In this document: positions 10,917-23,600 of the stretch, piece by piece
How positions within the stretch are numbered: the stretch's first letter is position 1
How the letters are laid out: every line of letters begins with the position of its first letter
NCBI GenBank assembly: GCA_965112735.1
Contig: OZ218959.1
Coordinates: 62,001-126,000 of the forward strand
Length of the DNA: 64,000 nt
Direction: 5' to 3'
DNA from: Phaeosaccion multiseriatum
Taxonomy: Eukaryota > Ochrophyta, other classes
Translations under genes and position numbers: made by a program
The notes under the pieces: model-generated
What the model saw: the letters and a program-made list of their open reading frames with translations, nothing else
Told to the model about the DNA's origin: nothing
Databases searched by the model: none

Positions 10917-12381
10917 GTGATAGCCAGGCGGTCGTGCCTTCTGCAGGGCGGTGGGCACCCATGGGTTTGGGAGGCGACGAGCAGCCTCTGACTCGCGCGG
11001 GGGCGGCTCTGGAACCACGTTCACCTTCGAACCGTGGGCAAGTATGTATATGTGCCGTCGTGGTGATGCCTGTGATCAGGCACAAGTTAGAGAGACTTCA
11101 AGGGCTCCCAGATGAGGAGCACTCCCCCCCCCCGCCTTACTGGCAGCGGAGTATGTGTGCTCCCCCACAGCCCCGGGAAGGACGGAGGCCTTCGACGACT
11201 CGGAGGACCAAAGGGAGACCCGCCGTGTAGCGCCATTCAGTGCCATCCAGGAGGGGGCTCGCGCTCGATGGGGGAAGAGAGGAACGTGGCCCGAAAACGG
11301 GATCGCAGCAGATGGCTGGGGTGGAACCTTCTCGGGGGTTTGTGGTTGTCATGCCCCATCGATTGCGAAGCTGCGGCCTCCTTGAGCCCCTCCACGGCTT
11401 GCGGCCTCCACAGCCCACCATTCTTGTGATTCTCCCTCCTCGACCTTGTGAGGGGCCACAGCATTGGCGACTCCCTCGTGGAGTTGGAGGAGAGGAGAGG
11501 AGTGCGTGGTGGGTTCTGCAGGGTCCAGGGCTTTGCCGTGGCGGTGGCGTGCGACGGCCCGGTGGCGGCGACAACAACAGGGGGAACAGAGGTCGGAGTC
11601 GAAGTCACGAGTGCGTGAGTCTTGAGCGCAGTCGCCGCCACTCCTGCCTTCAGCGGACCCAGTAAGTCAGCAGATTCAGTGACTCAAGTGCCTCAGTGGC
11701 TCAGTCAGCAGCGGCGGGGGGAGACTTACTCAGAGAGGGTGGGGTGACTTGAGACACGCGACAGTGGCGAAGAAGCGCTTCTTCCCTCTGCCCTTCCCAG
11801 GGGGTACTCTATTGACTTACAGGAATGTGTGTGTGTGTGTGTATGTGTGTGTGTGAGGGTGCGAGAGTCCAGCGATGCACTCGAATGCACGACAAGAGTA
11901 CCGAGCAGTGACGGAAAAGCAAAGGCCAATACAAGGCCAGGCAATGCAAGGGAAAGCGAGGGACCAAGATGACGGGTGGCACTGCATAATAGGAGCAGTA
12001 GTCCGTAATAGGGCAACACGTTGTTCAACTGCACGGTTGAGGCATGAGACTTTGCTCTGCCGGAAGAGCTGCGGAAGGACGAGCGGGGTCGAAGGTCGAT
12101 ATGATTCGCTCTCTTCTGCTACCTTAGGCAGGGATGGAAATGGATATGATTCGCTCTCTTCTGCTATCTTAGGCAGGGATGGGAACGGACCACACCATGC
12201 TTCGATTGCGTATCCGCCATCTGTGACGTACTGCTGCCTTCCACGCTGCAGTGAGTGGAGTGACTGAAGGAGTGGGTGCCAGTCACACCTGTGCCAGTCG
12301 CACCTGGGAAGACCCAAGCACGCCCAGCTGCTGCTGCTGCTGCTGCTACGCTGCTCTACTACTGCTGGTGATGCTCACTCC
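10917..12381. other. Intergenic region without a convincing gene
   Basis: About 1.5 kb between the COA4-like gene and the 3' end of the Q-rich gene. Open frames here are short, with no recognisable composition or splice-linked partner. A TG dinucleotide tract lies near 11826-11855. A near-perfect direct repeat of about 46 bp (GATATGATTCGCTCTCTTCT...) occurs at about 12098-12190. Confidence 0.5.
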
Positions 12382-13158
12382 TCACGGGCCGCCCCCCCCA
12401 CCCGCCCCCGGCATGTTAAGCATCTGCATCAGGCGCTGGCTGCTGCTCTGCCCGCTGCCAGTGCTGCTCTGATGACCGTTGCTGCTACTAATCTCCTCTT
12501 GGCTGCTGCTCACCACGCCGTTCAAGGGAGGATGCGGCTGCTGCCCCTGCCCCTGCGGCCCTTGTCCCTTCTGCATCTGCTGCTGTTGCTGCTGTTGCTG
12601 CTGTTGCTGCTGTTGCTGCTGGAGGTATCGGCTGCCGCCACCCCGACTGGGCTCGTGGAATGCGAACTTGGCTTGGTGCTGATGCAGCAGTTGGTGTCGA
12701 GAAAGGACGGAGGCACGCGCAACGGGAGACATAAGAGACGTAAGAGAGATTGAAGACGAGACGAGGCGGAGGGACTGACTCCCCTCCCCTCCTGCCCATA
12801 TGACTGACTCCCTCCTGCCCATATGACTGACTCCCTCCTGCCCATATGACTGACTGTGACATACCTTCCTCTGCTCCGGGGGCCCTTGCTGCTGGCCCTG
12901 CGCTGCCCCCGCGGGGTCCTCCCCCCCGGGGTCCTCCGGGCTCATCCCAAGGGCTGCCATGAGGTCCACCTCGGCCCTCTTACGCACCTGCTTGGGCTGA
13001 TTGGGCTGCTGACCCCCAACCTGCCCAACCTGCCCAACCTGCTGCTGCTGTACCACCAATTGCTGCGGCTGTTGCGGCTGCTGCGGCCCCTGGGGGGGAG
13101 GGGGGGGTGGCGGAGGCGGAGGCACCTGCTGGGGGGGCAAGTACGCTCCCCCCTGTGC

Positions 13159-13199
<41 letters not shown>

Positions 13200-13438
13200 C
13201 CTGTAGCACCAAGTGCTGCGGCTGCGGCGGCTGGCCAGGCTGTCCTGGCACCTGCTGGAACTGGCCCATGACGTTCGCCGGTGGCTGCTGCCCCTGTATC
13301 ACCAACTGCTGCGGCGGGTGCTGAGCATAGCCCACCCCAGCCACAACCCCGGCTCCAGGGGGGTTGGCCATGCGCTGCTGCTGCTGCTGCTGCTGCATCA
13401 CCAACTGCTGCTGCTGGAGGTGCATCTGGTACTTCTGG

Positions 13439-13474
<36 letters not shown>

Positions 13475-14944
13475 ATGGACATATGCGGGTGCTGCATCGA
13501 CAGCCCGTGGCCCTGCCCTTGCAAGGGGGGTTGGTGCTGATGCTGAAGCTGTGGCTGGTGCGTGTGAGCAGGAGGCGGAAGGGCGCGAGACAGCAGCGCT
13601 TGCTGTTGTTGTTGCGGCTGTGGGACTGGGACTGGGCGGGGCTGCTGCTGCTGAAGCTGTGGGGGGAGCTGCCGTTGGAGGTGTCCGGGTGGCTGATTGG
13701 GCTGCGACGGAGGGGGCGGCGGCGGCCGTGACTGTACCACCATCTGCGGGGCTTGTCGGGGCTGCTGCGGCTGGGGCTGTGCCCTAAGCTGCTGCATCAC
13801 CAACTGCTGGTCCTGCGAAGGCGGGGGCGGAGGCGGCGTGAGGTACCTCCTGGGCTGCTGCAGAGCCCCCGCCCCTGCACCCGCCGCGGCCAACGGCTCG
13901 ACCCCTGCCTGCCCTCCCTGCCCTGCCTGCCCCCCCTGCTGTACCACCAACGGGCCGGTCCTGTTACCGCTGCTGCTGTCCATCTTCATCATACTCTTAA
14001 GCAGTGCCGTGCCGCTGTAGTCCACCTTGCGCGCCCCGCCTGCCCCTGAGGAGGAGGACGGAGCGTCGCCATTTGAAGCTATTGGACCGCCACCACCCGT
14101 ACTCGGCAAGGAGGGCCCAGGCCCAGGCCCAGGCAATGATGCCTTGTCTATGCTTTCCGCGAGACCGACCTTCGTCTTCGCCTTTGCGCCTGCCGTATCA
14201 CCAACTGCTGCTGCTACTGCTCCCGGGCCGGTGCGTGTGCTGCCATCTCCCCCTATCCTCCCCCCCTTGCCTCGTCCCCCCATCGTATCGAAGCGGAAAC
14301 CGTCCACGGAGGAGCGGCTCTCGCCGGGAGGCATGAAGGAGAAGAGCCCCCCCCCGCCCCCCTCCCTGTCACCCTCTCTTGCCGCCCCGAGTCGAGAGGA
14401 GCTGACCCCCCCCCCCCCCCAGAAGCCGTCCGACGCCACATCCCCCTTGAACAGGTTGGCAATGTAGTCATCCAAGGGCGGAGCAGCAGCAGTCGGCGGT
14501 AAAGCCGTCGCCAAGCCTCCCTCCGCAGATTGCCGCTCCCCACTGTCCTGCAATGAGCTGCCGGTATCTGCTGCTGTATCACCAACTATTGGTGCTGCTG
14601 CTGTATCGACTGGTGATGTATCATCAACTGGTTCAGATGTATCACCAACTGCTTCATCAGCAACGCTTTTGTGGCGTGTGTAACTGCCGTGGTTCTTGGC
14701 GTAGAGTTGCTTCTCGGCCTCGAACTTCTCTCGGGACTCGCTGCTAAAGGCGCTGCGAGCACAAGAGGGGCCACACACACAAGAGAGGGAGAAAGAGAGA
14801 GAGAGAGAGACATTGCGAGGCAGTGGGTGGCGCAGGAGGAGGGGAGACGGGGGTGTACCAACATCATCATCATCATCATCATCCTCATCACCATTATCAT
14901 CATCGTCATCATCCTCATCCTCATCATCATCATCATCATCATCG

Positions 14945-14987
<43 letters not shown>

Positions 14988-15016
14988 CATCGTCATCATC
15001 ATCATCATCATCATCG

Positions 15017-15051
<35 letters not shown>

Positions 15052-15052
15052 G

Positions 15053-15099
<47 letters not shown>

Positions 15100-15100
15100 G

Positions 15101-15148
<48 letters not shown>

Positions 15149-15419
15149 CCATTATCATCATCGTCATCATCATCATCATCGTCATCTTCATCATCCTCAT
15201 CGTCATCATCCTCATCCTCATCACCATTATCATCATCATCATCATCATCATCATCGTCATCATCATCATCATCCTCATCATCATCTCATCATCATTATCA
15301 TCATCATCATCATGTCATCATCATCATCCTCGCCACCATTATCATCATCATCATCATCGTCATCATCATCATCATCATCCTCCTCATCACCATTATCATC
15401 ATCATCCTCATCCTCATCC

Positions 15420-15455
<36 letters not shown>

Positions 15456-16219
15456 GAAGCCACGATCTCAATACACCATCTTGCAGCAACTTTTACCCCA
15501 AGAAGTACGTACCTAAAGTCCATGCTGCTTGGGCCAACTTCGGGCATGTCCCAGATGTCGTCTGCAAGGGGCTCCTCCTCATCGTATCCCCTCCTCCCGC
15601 CCCCCCCGTCCGCTCCTCTGCGGCCGTCACTACGCTGCGTATTGAAACCGCCACCCCTGCCACACGCGAAGATGCCCAAGGGAGGAGAGGGGAGGGGAGG
15701 AGGAGGGTCAGTCGGGGAGAGGCCAAGACAGGCAAGACAAAGACAGAGCAAGCGTTACAAAATGAGTGCTAGCGTAGAGCGTCGCGTCAGTCACTGAGAA
15801 TGCTTGACATGCTTGACACGCTTGACATGCAAGCCTCAACCCGAGATCCGATGATTGACATCACTGCCCTTCTCTTGTCTCGTCTCCTTCCCCTCCTCCC
15901 TCCCCCCCCCCGCCACGCACTCACATGTCTCGATCTCGCCCCCCCCCGCGCACTCCTCCATATCTGTCTCTATCCTTTCCGCCCATGCCGCCCCCCCCAC
16001 CGAAGCTGCCGGACCCGTACCTATCCCCCTCCCTCTCCCTCTCCCTCTCCCTCTCCCTCTCCCTCTCCCTCTCCCTTCCGTATGCTACGCCCGACTCGGG
16101 GTTGAGGGCGTCCCAGCGAGAAGGCTTGCTGCCTGAAAAGGGGAGTGCGAGTTTCAGTTCAGAGGTGAGGAAGGCAGGTGCAAGCATATGGGAGAGCCAG
16201 GACGGTGCCAGATAGGACG

Positions 16220-16252
<33 letters not shown>

Positions 16253-17082
16253 ACACACACACACACACACACCTGCTGGTCTGGGCGGAGGAACGATATC
16301 TCTGCTCTTCCTGCCGCCAGGAGGGCTCCGATCTCTGAGGCCGTCTCTGAGGCCGAATCTGATGCGCGGAAGTGGGGGGAGGTGGGGCACATAGAGAGAG
16401 AGGCCAGTTTAAGTGTCATTTTGAGGTTGAGTTGAAGAGTGCTCCCGGAAGGCCCTCCCATTACCCTCCTCCTCCTCCTCCTCCTCCTCCTCCCCACCCC
16501 CCTCCTCGGTGTCTCACCTGCTCGGCATCACTCCTCTCCCCTCCTTGTGATGCGACCCCGTGCCCATGTCAGGCGAGTACCCTGCCCCTTTCCCCCCAGG
16601 CGAGAGAGCCCCGATGCCGCCCGCCCCGACAGGAGACCTCCTTGTGGCCGTCCCCCGGCCCTTGTGCGGCCCTCCCGCCCCCCCTCCACTCTCCGCAAAG
16701 AAGGCCGCGTGCAGGTCCCTCGCTGTGCCCGGCTTGAGCTCGCAGAAGGGGTGCTCGCCAGGCAGCTCTGTGCACGTGGCATCTCCGGGTTTGAAGGGGC
16801 TGTGTGTGTGGGGAGGGGGGGGAGAGGGGAAGAGGAGAGGAAGGTTAGAGGCATGACTAAGATGGAAGGGGGCATAGGGGGAGTGAGAGGAAGCATCAAG
16901 CATTGTCCTCGCCGCCCAATCACGCACCGAATATCTGTAAAGTTGAAGGCCAGTAACTCCTCGGGACAGGGCTGCTTCAGCAAGTCCTTGTCGCGACCGA
17001 TGCTCAGCAAGCGGTTTATGGAATAGTTGGCTTTGAAGCCAGACCCGCTCTTCTTCAGGTTCTGGGGGCGGCGGAGAGACAT
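12382..17082 (-). CDS. Q-rich protein with an N-terminal eIF4E-binding motif, candidate 4E-T-like translation repressor
   Basis: Six exons on the minus strand: 17082-16928, 16799-16518, 16128-15925, 15656-15513, 14752-12865, 12678-12382 (2970 nt, 989 aa). All joins agree in phase. The N-terminus contains Y20-S-I-N-R-L-L26, a match to the canonical eIF4E-binding motif YxxxxL plus hydrophobic. Further on are WDALNPESGVAYGRERERER, an Arg-Glu run, an acidic DDIWDMPEVG, EKFEAEKQLYAKNHG and DDYIANLFKGDV. A very long Gln/Pro-rich C-terminal half follows, with several QQLV(I/M)Q peptides. An N-terminal 4E-binding site, an RE-rich tract and a Q-rich prion-like tail are what 4E-T and related P-body proteins show. 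The functional name is inference, because no folded domain is present to confirm it. It starts 574 bp head to head from LTN1. Confidence 0.6.
14858..15455. repeat. About 600 bp of imperfect (CAT)n/(ATG)n trinucleotide repeat in an intron
   Basis: Nearly pure ATC/CAT triplets with scattered CCTCAT, CGTCAT and ACCATTAT variants. The array fills most of the 760-bp intron between the exons at 15656-15513 and 14752-12865 of the Q-rich gene. Open frames that read as His, Ser, Ile, Asp or Met runs across it are artefacts. Confidence 0.95.
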
Positions 17083-17656
17083 GGCCCTCTACTATTCGGC
17101 CCTCTGCGTCTCCTCCGCTCCCCCCCGTCCTTCCCTATGTCCTCCTCCCTTCGAGAAGGTGCCAAAGCTACAGGTGTCTGCCTCGCCGAGGATTTTGCTC
17201 AGACGAGCCAATCGCGGTTGCCCGCACCGGTGCACCCCCTCCCCTCCTCCCCCCCCCCTCCGCTTTCTCTCTGAGGAGGTCCAAGAGGAAAGGGGAGCAG
17301 CGATAAAGTGCCTTATTGCAGGGAGTGTGCTCGCAACTGGTGGGGGCCTTTTCTTCTTCTGTGTTGCCACTCTTGCTGGTGCTTTCTCTTCGTTGGCTTC
17401 TTCCCCCTGCACCTCCTGCCTCACACCTCGCTCGCCACACCCTTTCCTGCTGTTTCCCCCTCTTTCACTCTCTCTACTCGCTCTCACTCTAATGCTCTAC
17501 TCGCCCCGGATCCAGGGAAAATGTGCTTAAACTAAAATTGGAATGGCCCCCCCCTCCCTCCTCCTCCTCCCCTCTGATACCTATAGACTGTGGACCAAAA
17601 GCCATGGGTCCAGCAAGTAACAGAATAAACAAGCGCAGAGGAACAGGAACACTCTG
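17083..17656. promoter_or_regulatory. Divergent promoter region between the Q-rich gene and LTN1
   Basis: 574 bp separate two start codons pointing away from each other. The stretch is pyrimidine-rich on the plus strand near 17380-17500. It becomes AT-richer just before the LTN1 start (17520-17645, with AATTGGAATGG and AACAGAATAAACAAG). I see no clear TATA box. The assignment rests only on gene layout. Confidence 0.45.
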
Positions 17657-20600
17657 ATGGGGAAGAACAAGGGCCGCGCGAGTCATCCAGGGGGAGCAGG
17701 AGGCGGCGGAGTGGGAGGCAGCACAAGCACAGGGTTCATCGGCTTCTCCTCCTTCGCCACCCCCGACGCCGCGCAGAAGTCCTCGGGCGAGGGGAAGCGC
17801 GACGAGCATGAGAACTCCTCTCCTTCCCTCCCCCCTCCCGCCTTCAACGTGTCCCTGCCGCCCTTCTACGACGGCAACAGCCCCGAGCTCATGGTGATAT
17901 GCAAGCGCCTGGTCAAGAAGGACACCACCACCAAGCTCAAGGCCTTGGCGGAGCTCACGGCGATTGGCGAGGAGTGGCTGCAGACCTGTGGGCCCGCCCC
18001 TCCTGCTGGCAGCGGCAATGGGGGGGGGAAGGGAGGGGTGAGATCCGCAGAGGCGGTGGAGGCGCTGTCGCTCCTGGCTGGCTTCGTCCCGCACTGGATC
18101 TTCCTCTTCACGCGCCTGCTGCTGGACAACAACCGCCGTCTGAGAGAGGGCATCAGCAAGGTGGTGGGTGTGCTCATGAAGGTCAAAGGAGGCAAGAAGG
18201 CCTTTGCGCCCTACCTGAAGATGCTCATGGGGCCATGGTGGTGAGTGAGAGAGAGCGAGAGAGTGTGTGGGTGTGTCTGTGCGAGCGAGGGAGAAGATAA
18301 GAGGGGAAAGAGAGAACGGCAAGTTCGCTGTCAGTGGAGCAGCAGAGTGTGAGGGTGCACGTGGGAGTGCATCGCCCCCCCCCCTGCTTTTCTTGTGTCT
18401 TAAAGCCGATCCCACCCGCCCTCCTCTCTCTCCCTGTCCCTCGCTCTGTCCGCAGGTGCGCGTCTGCCGATCCCGTGCCCGAAGTGTCCTCCGCCGCCAA
18501 GGCCGCCCTGGCGCAGGCCTTCCCTGCCTCCCGCCTGCCCGAGGTGCTGTATCTGAGCAGCGGGCACATTCTGGGTTACGTGAGCTTCAGCCTGCAGCAG
18601 AGGCCTGACTCGCTCAAGGACCTGGCCAGCTGCTCGTGAGTGTCTCGGCGCTCCTTGTAGAGTAGTCCGTTCGGAGCCTTTCACCCTCCTCGGGGCCGTG
18701 TCCATTTCCTCTCCTTGCACTGACCGGAGCCGCTCGCCAATACGATTGGCTGACTCACTGACTGACTGACTGACTGACTGACTGACTGACTGACTGACTG
18801 ACTGATCAGGGCCGCGGAGGCTGAGGAGCGCTTTGAGCGGGTGGTGTCTACGGCGCTGAACGGCTTAGCTTCTCTGCTGGAGACTCTCTCAGAAGAGAGG
18901 CTCAGGGAGCTGTGCGCAGACCAAGCACAAGAGGAGCAAGAGGAGGGTGAGCACGGAGAGAGAGAGCGAGAGGAAGGCGTGATATGACTGCATCTGCCTC
19001 TCCACCTCTCAACCCCCCCCCCCCATCCACTCTCACCCCTCTCTTACTCAGACGCGTGGTCAGCGGCGTATGGGCAGCCCCAGGCGTCCGAGTCGCTGCG
19101 GCTGAGCTCTGTGGTGACAGACTCCCTGTGGAGGAAGCTCAGCAGCAAGCGGCCCGTGATCCGCAGGGCGGCGTATCGAGTACTTGGGGCGTGTTGCTCG
19201 GCCTGCCCGGCCCTGCTCGAGGTGGGTAGGGGGTATAGGGTATACTTGGGGTATAGGGTATGGCAGAGGGAGGTGGGTAAAGGGAGAGGGGGTGTAGGGT
19301 AAAGTAGAGAGGTTCTGATGTCTCAATCCATTTGTGACCTTCATACCCATATGCCTGCATCGTTTCCTCGCAGCGGAGCTTGCCATTGTCGGCCTCGGCA
19401 CCCCAAGAGCCTCAACAGCCCAAACAGCAGCCCAAACAGCAGCCCAAACAGGCCAAGGAAGCAACGGGAGGAGGAGAAGGAGGAGGAGGGGAAGATGGGC
19501 GAGGGGGAGAAGGAGGAGGCAAAGCGGCAGGCAAGGGGGGGGGGGGCAAGGCAGGAGGCAAAGGCAAAGGCAAAGGTAAGGGCCAAGAGAGTCACAAGAG
19601 GGGGCGGTCATTGTCGCTGTCGCTTGTGGCGCTGGGGCGACTCGTGGAGGAGGAGGACACAGGGAACATTCCCAAAGCATGGGAGGCGGCGCTGCTCCTC
19701 TGCAGAACCTTCCCAGGGCTGTGGGCTGACGACGACGTGGTGAAGTTGGTGCTTCCCCGCCTACTAGACAAGCTTGGCAAGGGGCACTTCGCACCGGTGG
19801 CAGGTAAGTGAGTGTGAGTGAGGCCCGCGCTGTTACTGCCTGGCATGCTTACATCGGGGGTCGTCAGGGATGAAGCGGGCATGCCCTCTTTTTTTCGTGC
19901 ATGGCAGTGGATGGCAGTGGATGGCCGTGGATTGCGGTGCATGGCGGCCTCACAGGAAGGAGGGAAGTCACTCGGTCTCTGTCTGTCTGTCCGTCTGTCT
20001 GTCTGTCTTTCCGCTCTCTCACCATTTCCCCTCTTTGCTTCTGTCGCTCTCTCGCTCTCCCGCTGTATACCACCAACTGCTGTACCAGGCGCGGTGTACC
20101 CGTCTCTGCTGCCCCTCCTCGCCTCCATCCCCAAAGACGTCTGCGCCACCCTCGCTGTGCAGCAGAGCGGAGGGGAGGCATTGCATGGGGCAGGGGCGGC
20201 TCCTTTCTATGCCTTGTTTCTGGATCGGCTGTGGGCAGGGGCGGCGAGCGGCGCAGTGAGTGACGTCAGCGCGTTGGCCGCGGTGGTGACTGCGGCGGTG
20301 GAGTGCGCGACCTACCTGCTGCTCAGCCTCTCGCCAGGTGGGGAAGGGGAGGGGATGGCAGTGGATGGGGCGGAGGGATGGCTGTGGACGGGGACGTGAA
20401 GACTGATTGACTAGGCGGATGGGAGGGCTGATGATGGCTGAAGTCAAGTGCAACTGCAAAGGAGAAAAGATAAGTAAAGAGAAGACTTATCCTGTGCCCC
20501 CGCTCGCTACCCTGTCTGCCCCTCTCCTCTCGGCTCCTCTCGGCTCTGGCTACAGATGGCGAGGGTGCCGCCGCGGAGAAAGAGCTTCTCAGCGCCTTCC

Positions 20601-23600
20601 TAGCCAAAGTCTTCGGCTCTCTGCTCGGCAGTGCCGAAGGAGCTGAGAGTCACTGGACTCACTCGGCCGTCTCTGTGTCGCTCCACCCCCGCCTGGGGAG
20701 GGCCGTGCAAGAGGCACTGGGCGTGTCTTTGGCGCAGCTGCACAAAGGAGCGGCGAGGGGGAAGGGACTCATGGGGGATTGCAGTGAAGGGGTGTGGCTC
20801 GCCTTGAGGAAGTGCTTCGGGGCTCGCTTAGCGGTGGTGGGGGACGGGCAAGGGGGGGGGGAGGGAGACGCCCATGTGGGGAACTGGGTCGCTCGCCTGC
20901 TCTGCGCGGCGGTCGAGGCTGGGGCAAAGGAGAAGGAACAGAAAGGGGAGGGGGGGGGGGAGGGAGGTGCCCTGGAGGGGCTCTGCGGGCACTTGTTTGG
21001 GGACTGCCTCCTGAGGCTCCAGGGACTCGGGCCTGGCTCTGGCACTGGTCCAGGACAAGCAGCGAGGTCAAGCGGAGGTGAAGGGGGTGAGGAGGAGGAG
21101 GAGGAAGAGGAGGAGGAGGAGGAGGAGGAGGAGGAGGAGGAGGAAGGGGGGGGAAGGGAGGAGGACGAGGGACAGGAGGAAGGGAATCACCGAATCGAGG
21201 AGGGCAGGCAGTCAGGGCGGGCGGTGCTGCTGCGCTTTGCGGCCGACCTGGGGTGCGCTCTGGGGCTGCAGGGGGGCGTCTTCAGGCATGCAGATGGCAT
21301 TCAACGGGGGGTTACAGATGGCACTGGACGCGACAGAGCGAGCAGGCTGTTCGAGGACGTGCTGGTGCCGCTTTGGAGAGAGGCGGTGGGGCAGGTGAGG
21401 GGTTGTGTGTACCCGTATGCTTGCGGATGGGGACAGGGACGGCTTGGGGCTGGGGCTTAGGGTGACAGAGGGGGGGCTTAAGGTGACTTTATCTCCTGCG
21501 GGCAGCGTGAGCCCACCTTTCTAATCTTTGACCCGACCCCATTGGCCCAAATTGTGTGAATGAGTATCCTTCCTTCCACCGACTTCCCTTCCATCCTCCC
21601 TCCCTTCCTTCCTTCCTTCCTTCCTTCCTTCCTTCCTTCCTTCCTTCCTTCCTTCCCTTCTTCCTCCCATCCTTCCTCCCATCCTTCCTCCTAACCTCCC
21701 TTCCTTCCTCCCTCCCTTCGTTCCCCCTCCCATCTGTCCCTCTAATCTGACGTCATCCCTGCCCCTCCTTCCCTCAGAGTGCCTTGGAGGACGAGTACGC
21801 CGTCCCGGGGGATACGGCCACCTCCACTGCCATCCCGCCCTCCGCCGTGGCTGATCTCGCTCGCCTCATCTCACGACATGTGCAAGAGGTGCAAGAGGAG
21901 GGGATGGTAGTCGATGGCACAGACGGGATGGCAGTGGATGGGGCCACACAGACACAGGGCGGGACTGCGGCGGCGGTGCCCCTGCTGGCGCTGCTACTGT
22001 ACGGCACCCTCGCTCTCTTCCCGCCGGGCCTGCCTGCAGGGGAGTGCCCGCGCTGCCTCGACGCACTCTACCTGCTGCTGAAGATGGCAGCAGACGTCAC
22101 CAAGCGCAGCCGCAGTCATACGGGCAGTCCTGTGGGCAGTCCTGTGGGCAGTCCTGTGGGCAGTCCTATTGGCAGTGCCCTCTCGCCTCTCGGGGCCGCC
22201 ACAGAGGATGTGGACAGACTGGCTGCTGACGTCATCACGTCCCCAGGGGGGGGCAGTGCCAACGTGGCCAACTTCGTGCAAGTGTGCCTCGGGTGAGTGA
22301 GTGTGAGGGGCAGTGTGAGTGGCAGTGTGAGTGGCAGTGTGAGTGGCAGTGTGAGTGGCAGTGTGAGTGGCAGTGTGAGTGGCAGTGTGAGTGGCAGTGT
22401 GAGTGGCAGTGTGAGTGGCAGTGTGAGTGGCAGTGTGAGTGGCAGTGTGAGTGGCAGTGTGAGTGGCAGTGTGAGTGGCAGTGTGAGTGGCAGTGTGCGT
22501 GGTAGTGTGAGCACCCGTCATGCCCTCATACCCTCCCTCCCTTTGCCTCTCCCCCCAACAGCTTCGCAGACGGAGACTTCCTGTGCGCCCCTCTGGTTTC
22601 CGAGCGGGGCTGCCGGGCCATCCTCGAGGGGAGGGGCTTCACTCCCATCGCGCTGCTGCCCATGCTAACCCGCGCTGTCAGTCAGGTACAGGTACAGGTA
22701 CAGGCCAGCGACACGACACAGGGTACACCGGGCACACAGGGCACACCGGGCACACAGGGCAGTGCAGCGGAGGGGCTCCGAGCTGGGGCTGTGGGCATCT
22801 TGCTCGAGGCGCTGAAGGGCTGCGGGGTGCTGGCGGGGGCCAAAGAGGCTCTAGAGAGGCACGCTCCCTGCGTACTGAGGCAAGCAAGCGTCAGGCAAGA
22901 CTTCTCGGCTCGGGCCGTGGTCTACTTCAGAGAGGCTCTGCACCTCACAGATGGTGGAAAGGGGGCGGCGGAGAGCCAACAGGAGCATGTGCAGAATGCG
23001 GCCTCTGTGGTGGGGTGTCAGGCGCTGCTGCTGGTGCGCCTTGTGGGCCGGGAGGTGCTGGAGGATATTGGAGTGGCACAAGCAAGCACGTGGAGCAGGC
23101 TGCGCACGGCCAGCCAGTTGGAGGTGTACGGGCGGGTGTACTCCGTGCTGCTGGAGATGCTGCGAGGGCAAAGCGGCGGCGCGGAGGGGGCGCGGCAGCT
23201 GCTGGGCCTAGACAGGAGTCATGTGGGCAGCGAAGGGGCAAGACATGACAGGGGCAGTGGAGGAGGAGGGGGAGGAGGGCTTCTTCTCTACGAGCTGCTG
23301 GTGGCGTCCTCCATCCTCGGGGCGGGGGGCGGCTTGTCCTCGTCCTCGTCTCTGTCGGGCGGCAGCAGCGGGAGCAGGGTGTGTGGCTGCGAGAGCGGCC
23401 CCTTTACGGCACTGAGGGTGGGGCAGCAAAGGGCTCCACACGAAGCGCTGCTGGTGCACACAGCCGCCCTCGCTGCTGCCGATAGGACTCCAGCTGCTGC
23501 CGATAGGACTCCAGCTGCTGGAGAAGGGGGCCTGAGTGTCAGCAAGGGTACATCGTTGTTCCCGCCCCTTGCTCCTCTCCTGCTCGGGAAGGGGGAAGAA

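Noticed and set aside
12480-14500. Plus-strand Leu/Cys/Ala-rich frames opposite the Q-rich gene
   Set aside because: They are antisense reads of CAG/CTG codons. Exon joins and the eIF4E motif support only the minus strand.
14671-15797. Long plus-strand open frames of about 280-320 codons reading as poly-Ser, poly-Ile or poly-His, and a minus-strand poly-Met frame
   Set aside because: They are translations of one CAT/ATG trinucleotide array in all frames. Splice phase places this array in an intron of the minus-strand Q-rich gene.
21500-21740. Lys/Arg/Glu-rich minus-strand frame that looks like a basic coiled coil
   Set aside because: It is a translation of the (CCTT)n tract within an LTN1 intron.
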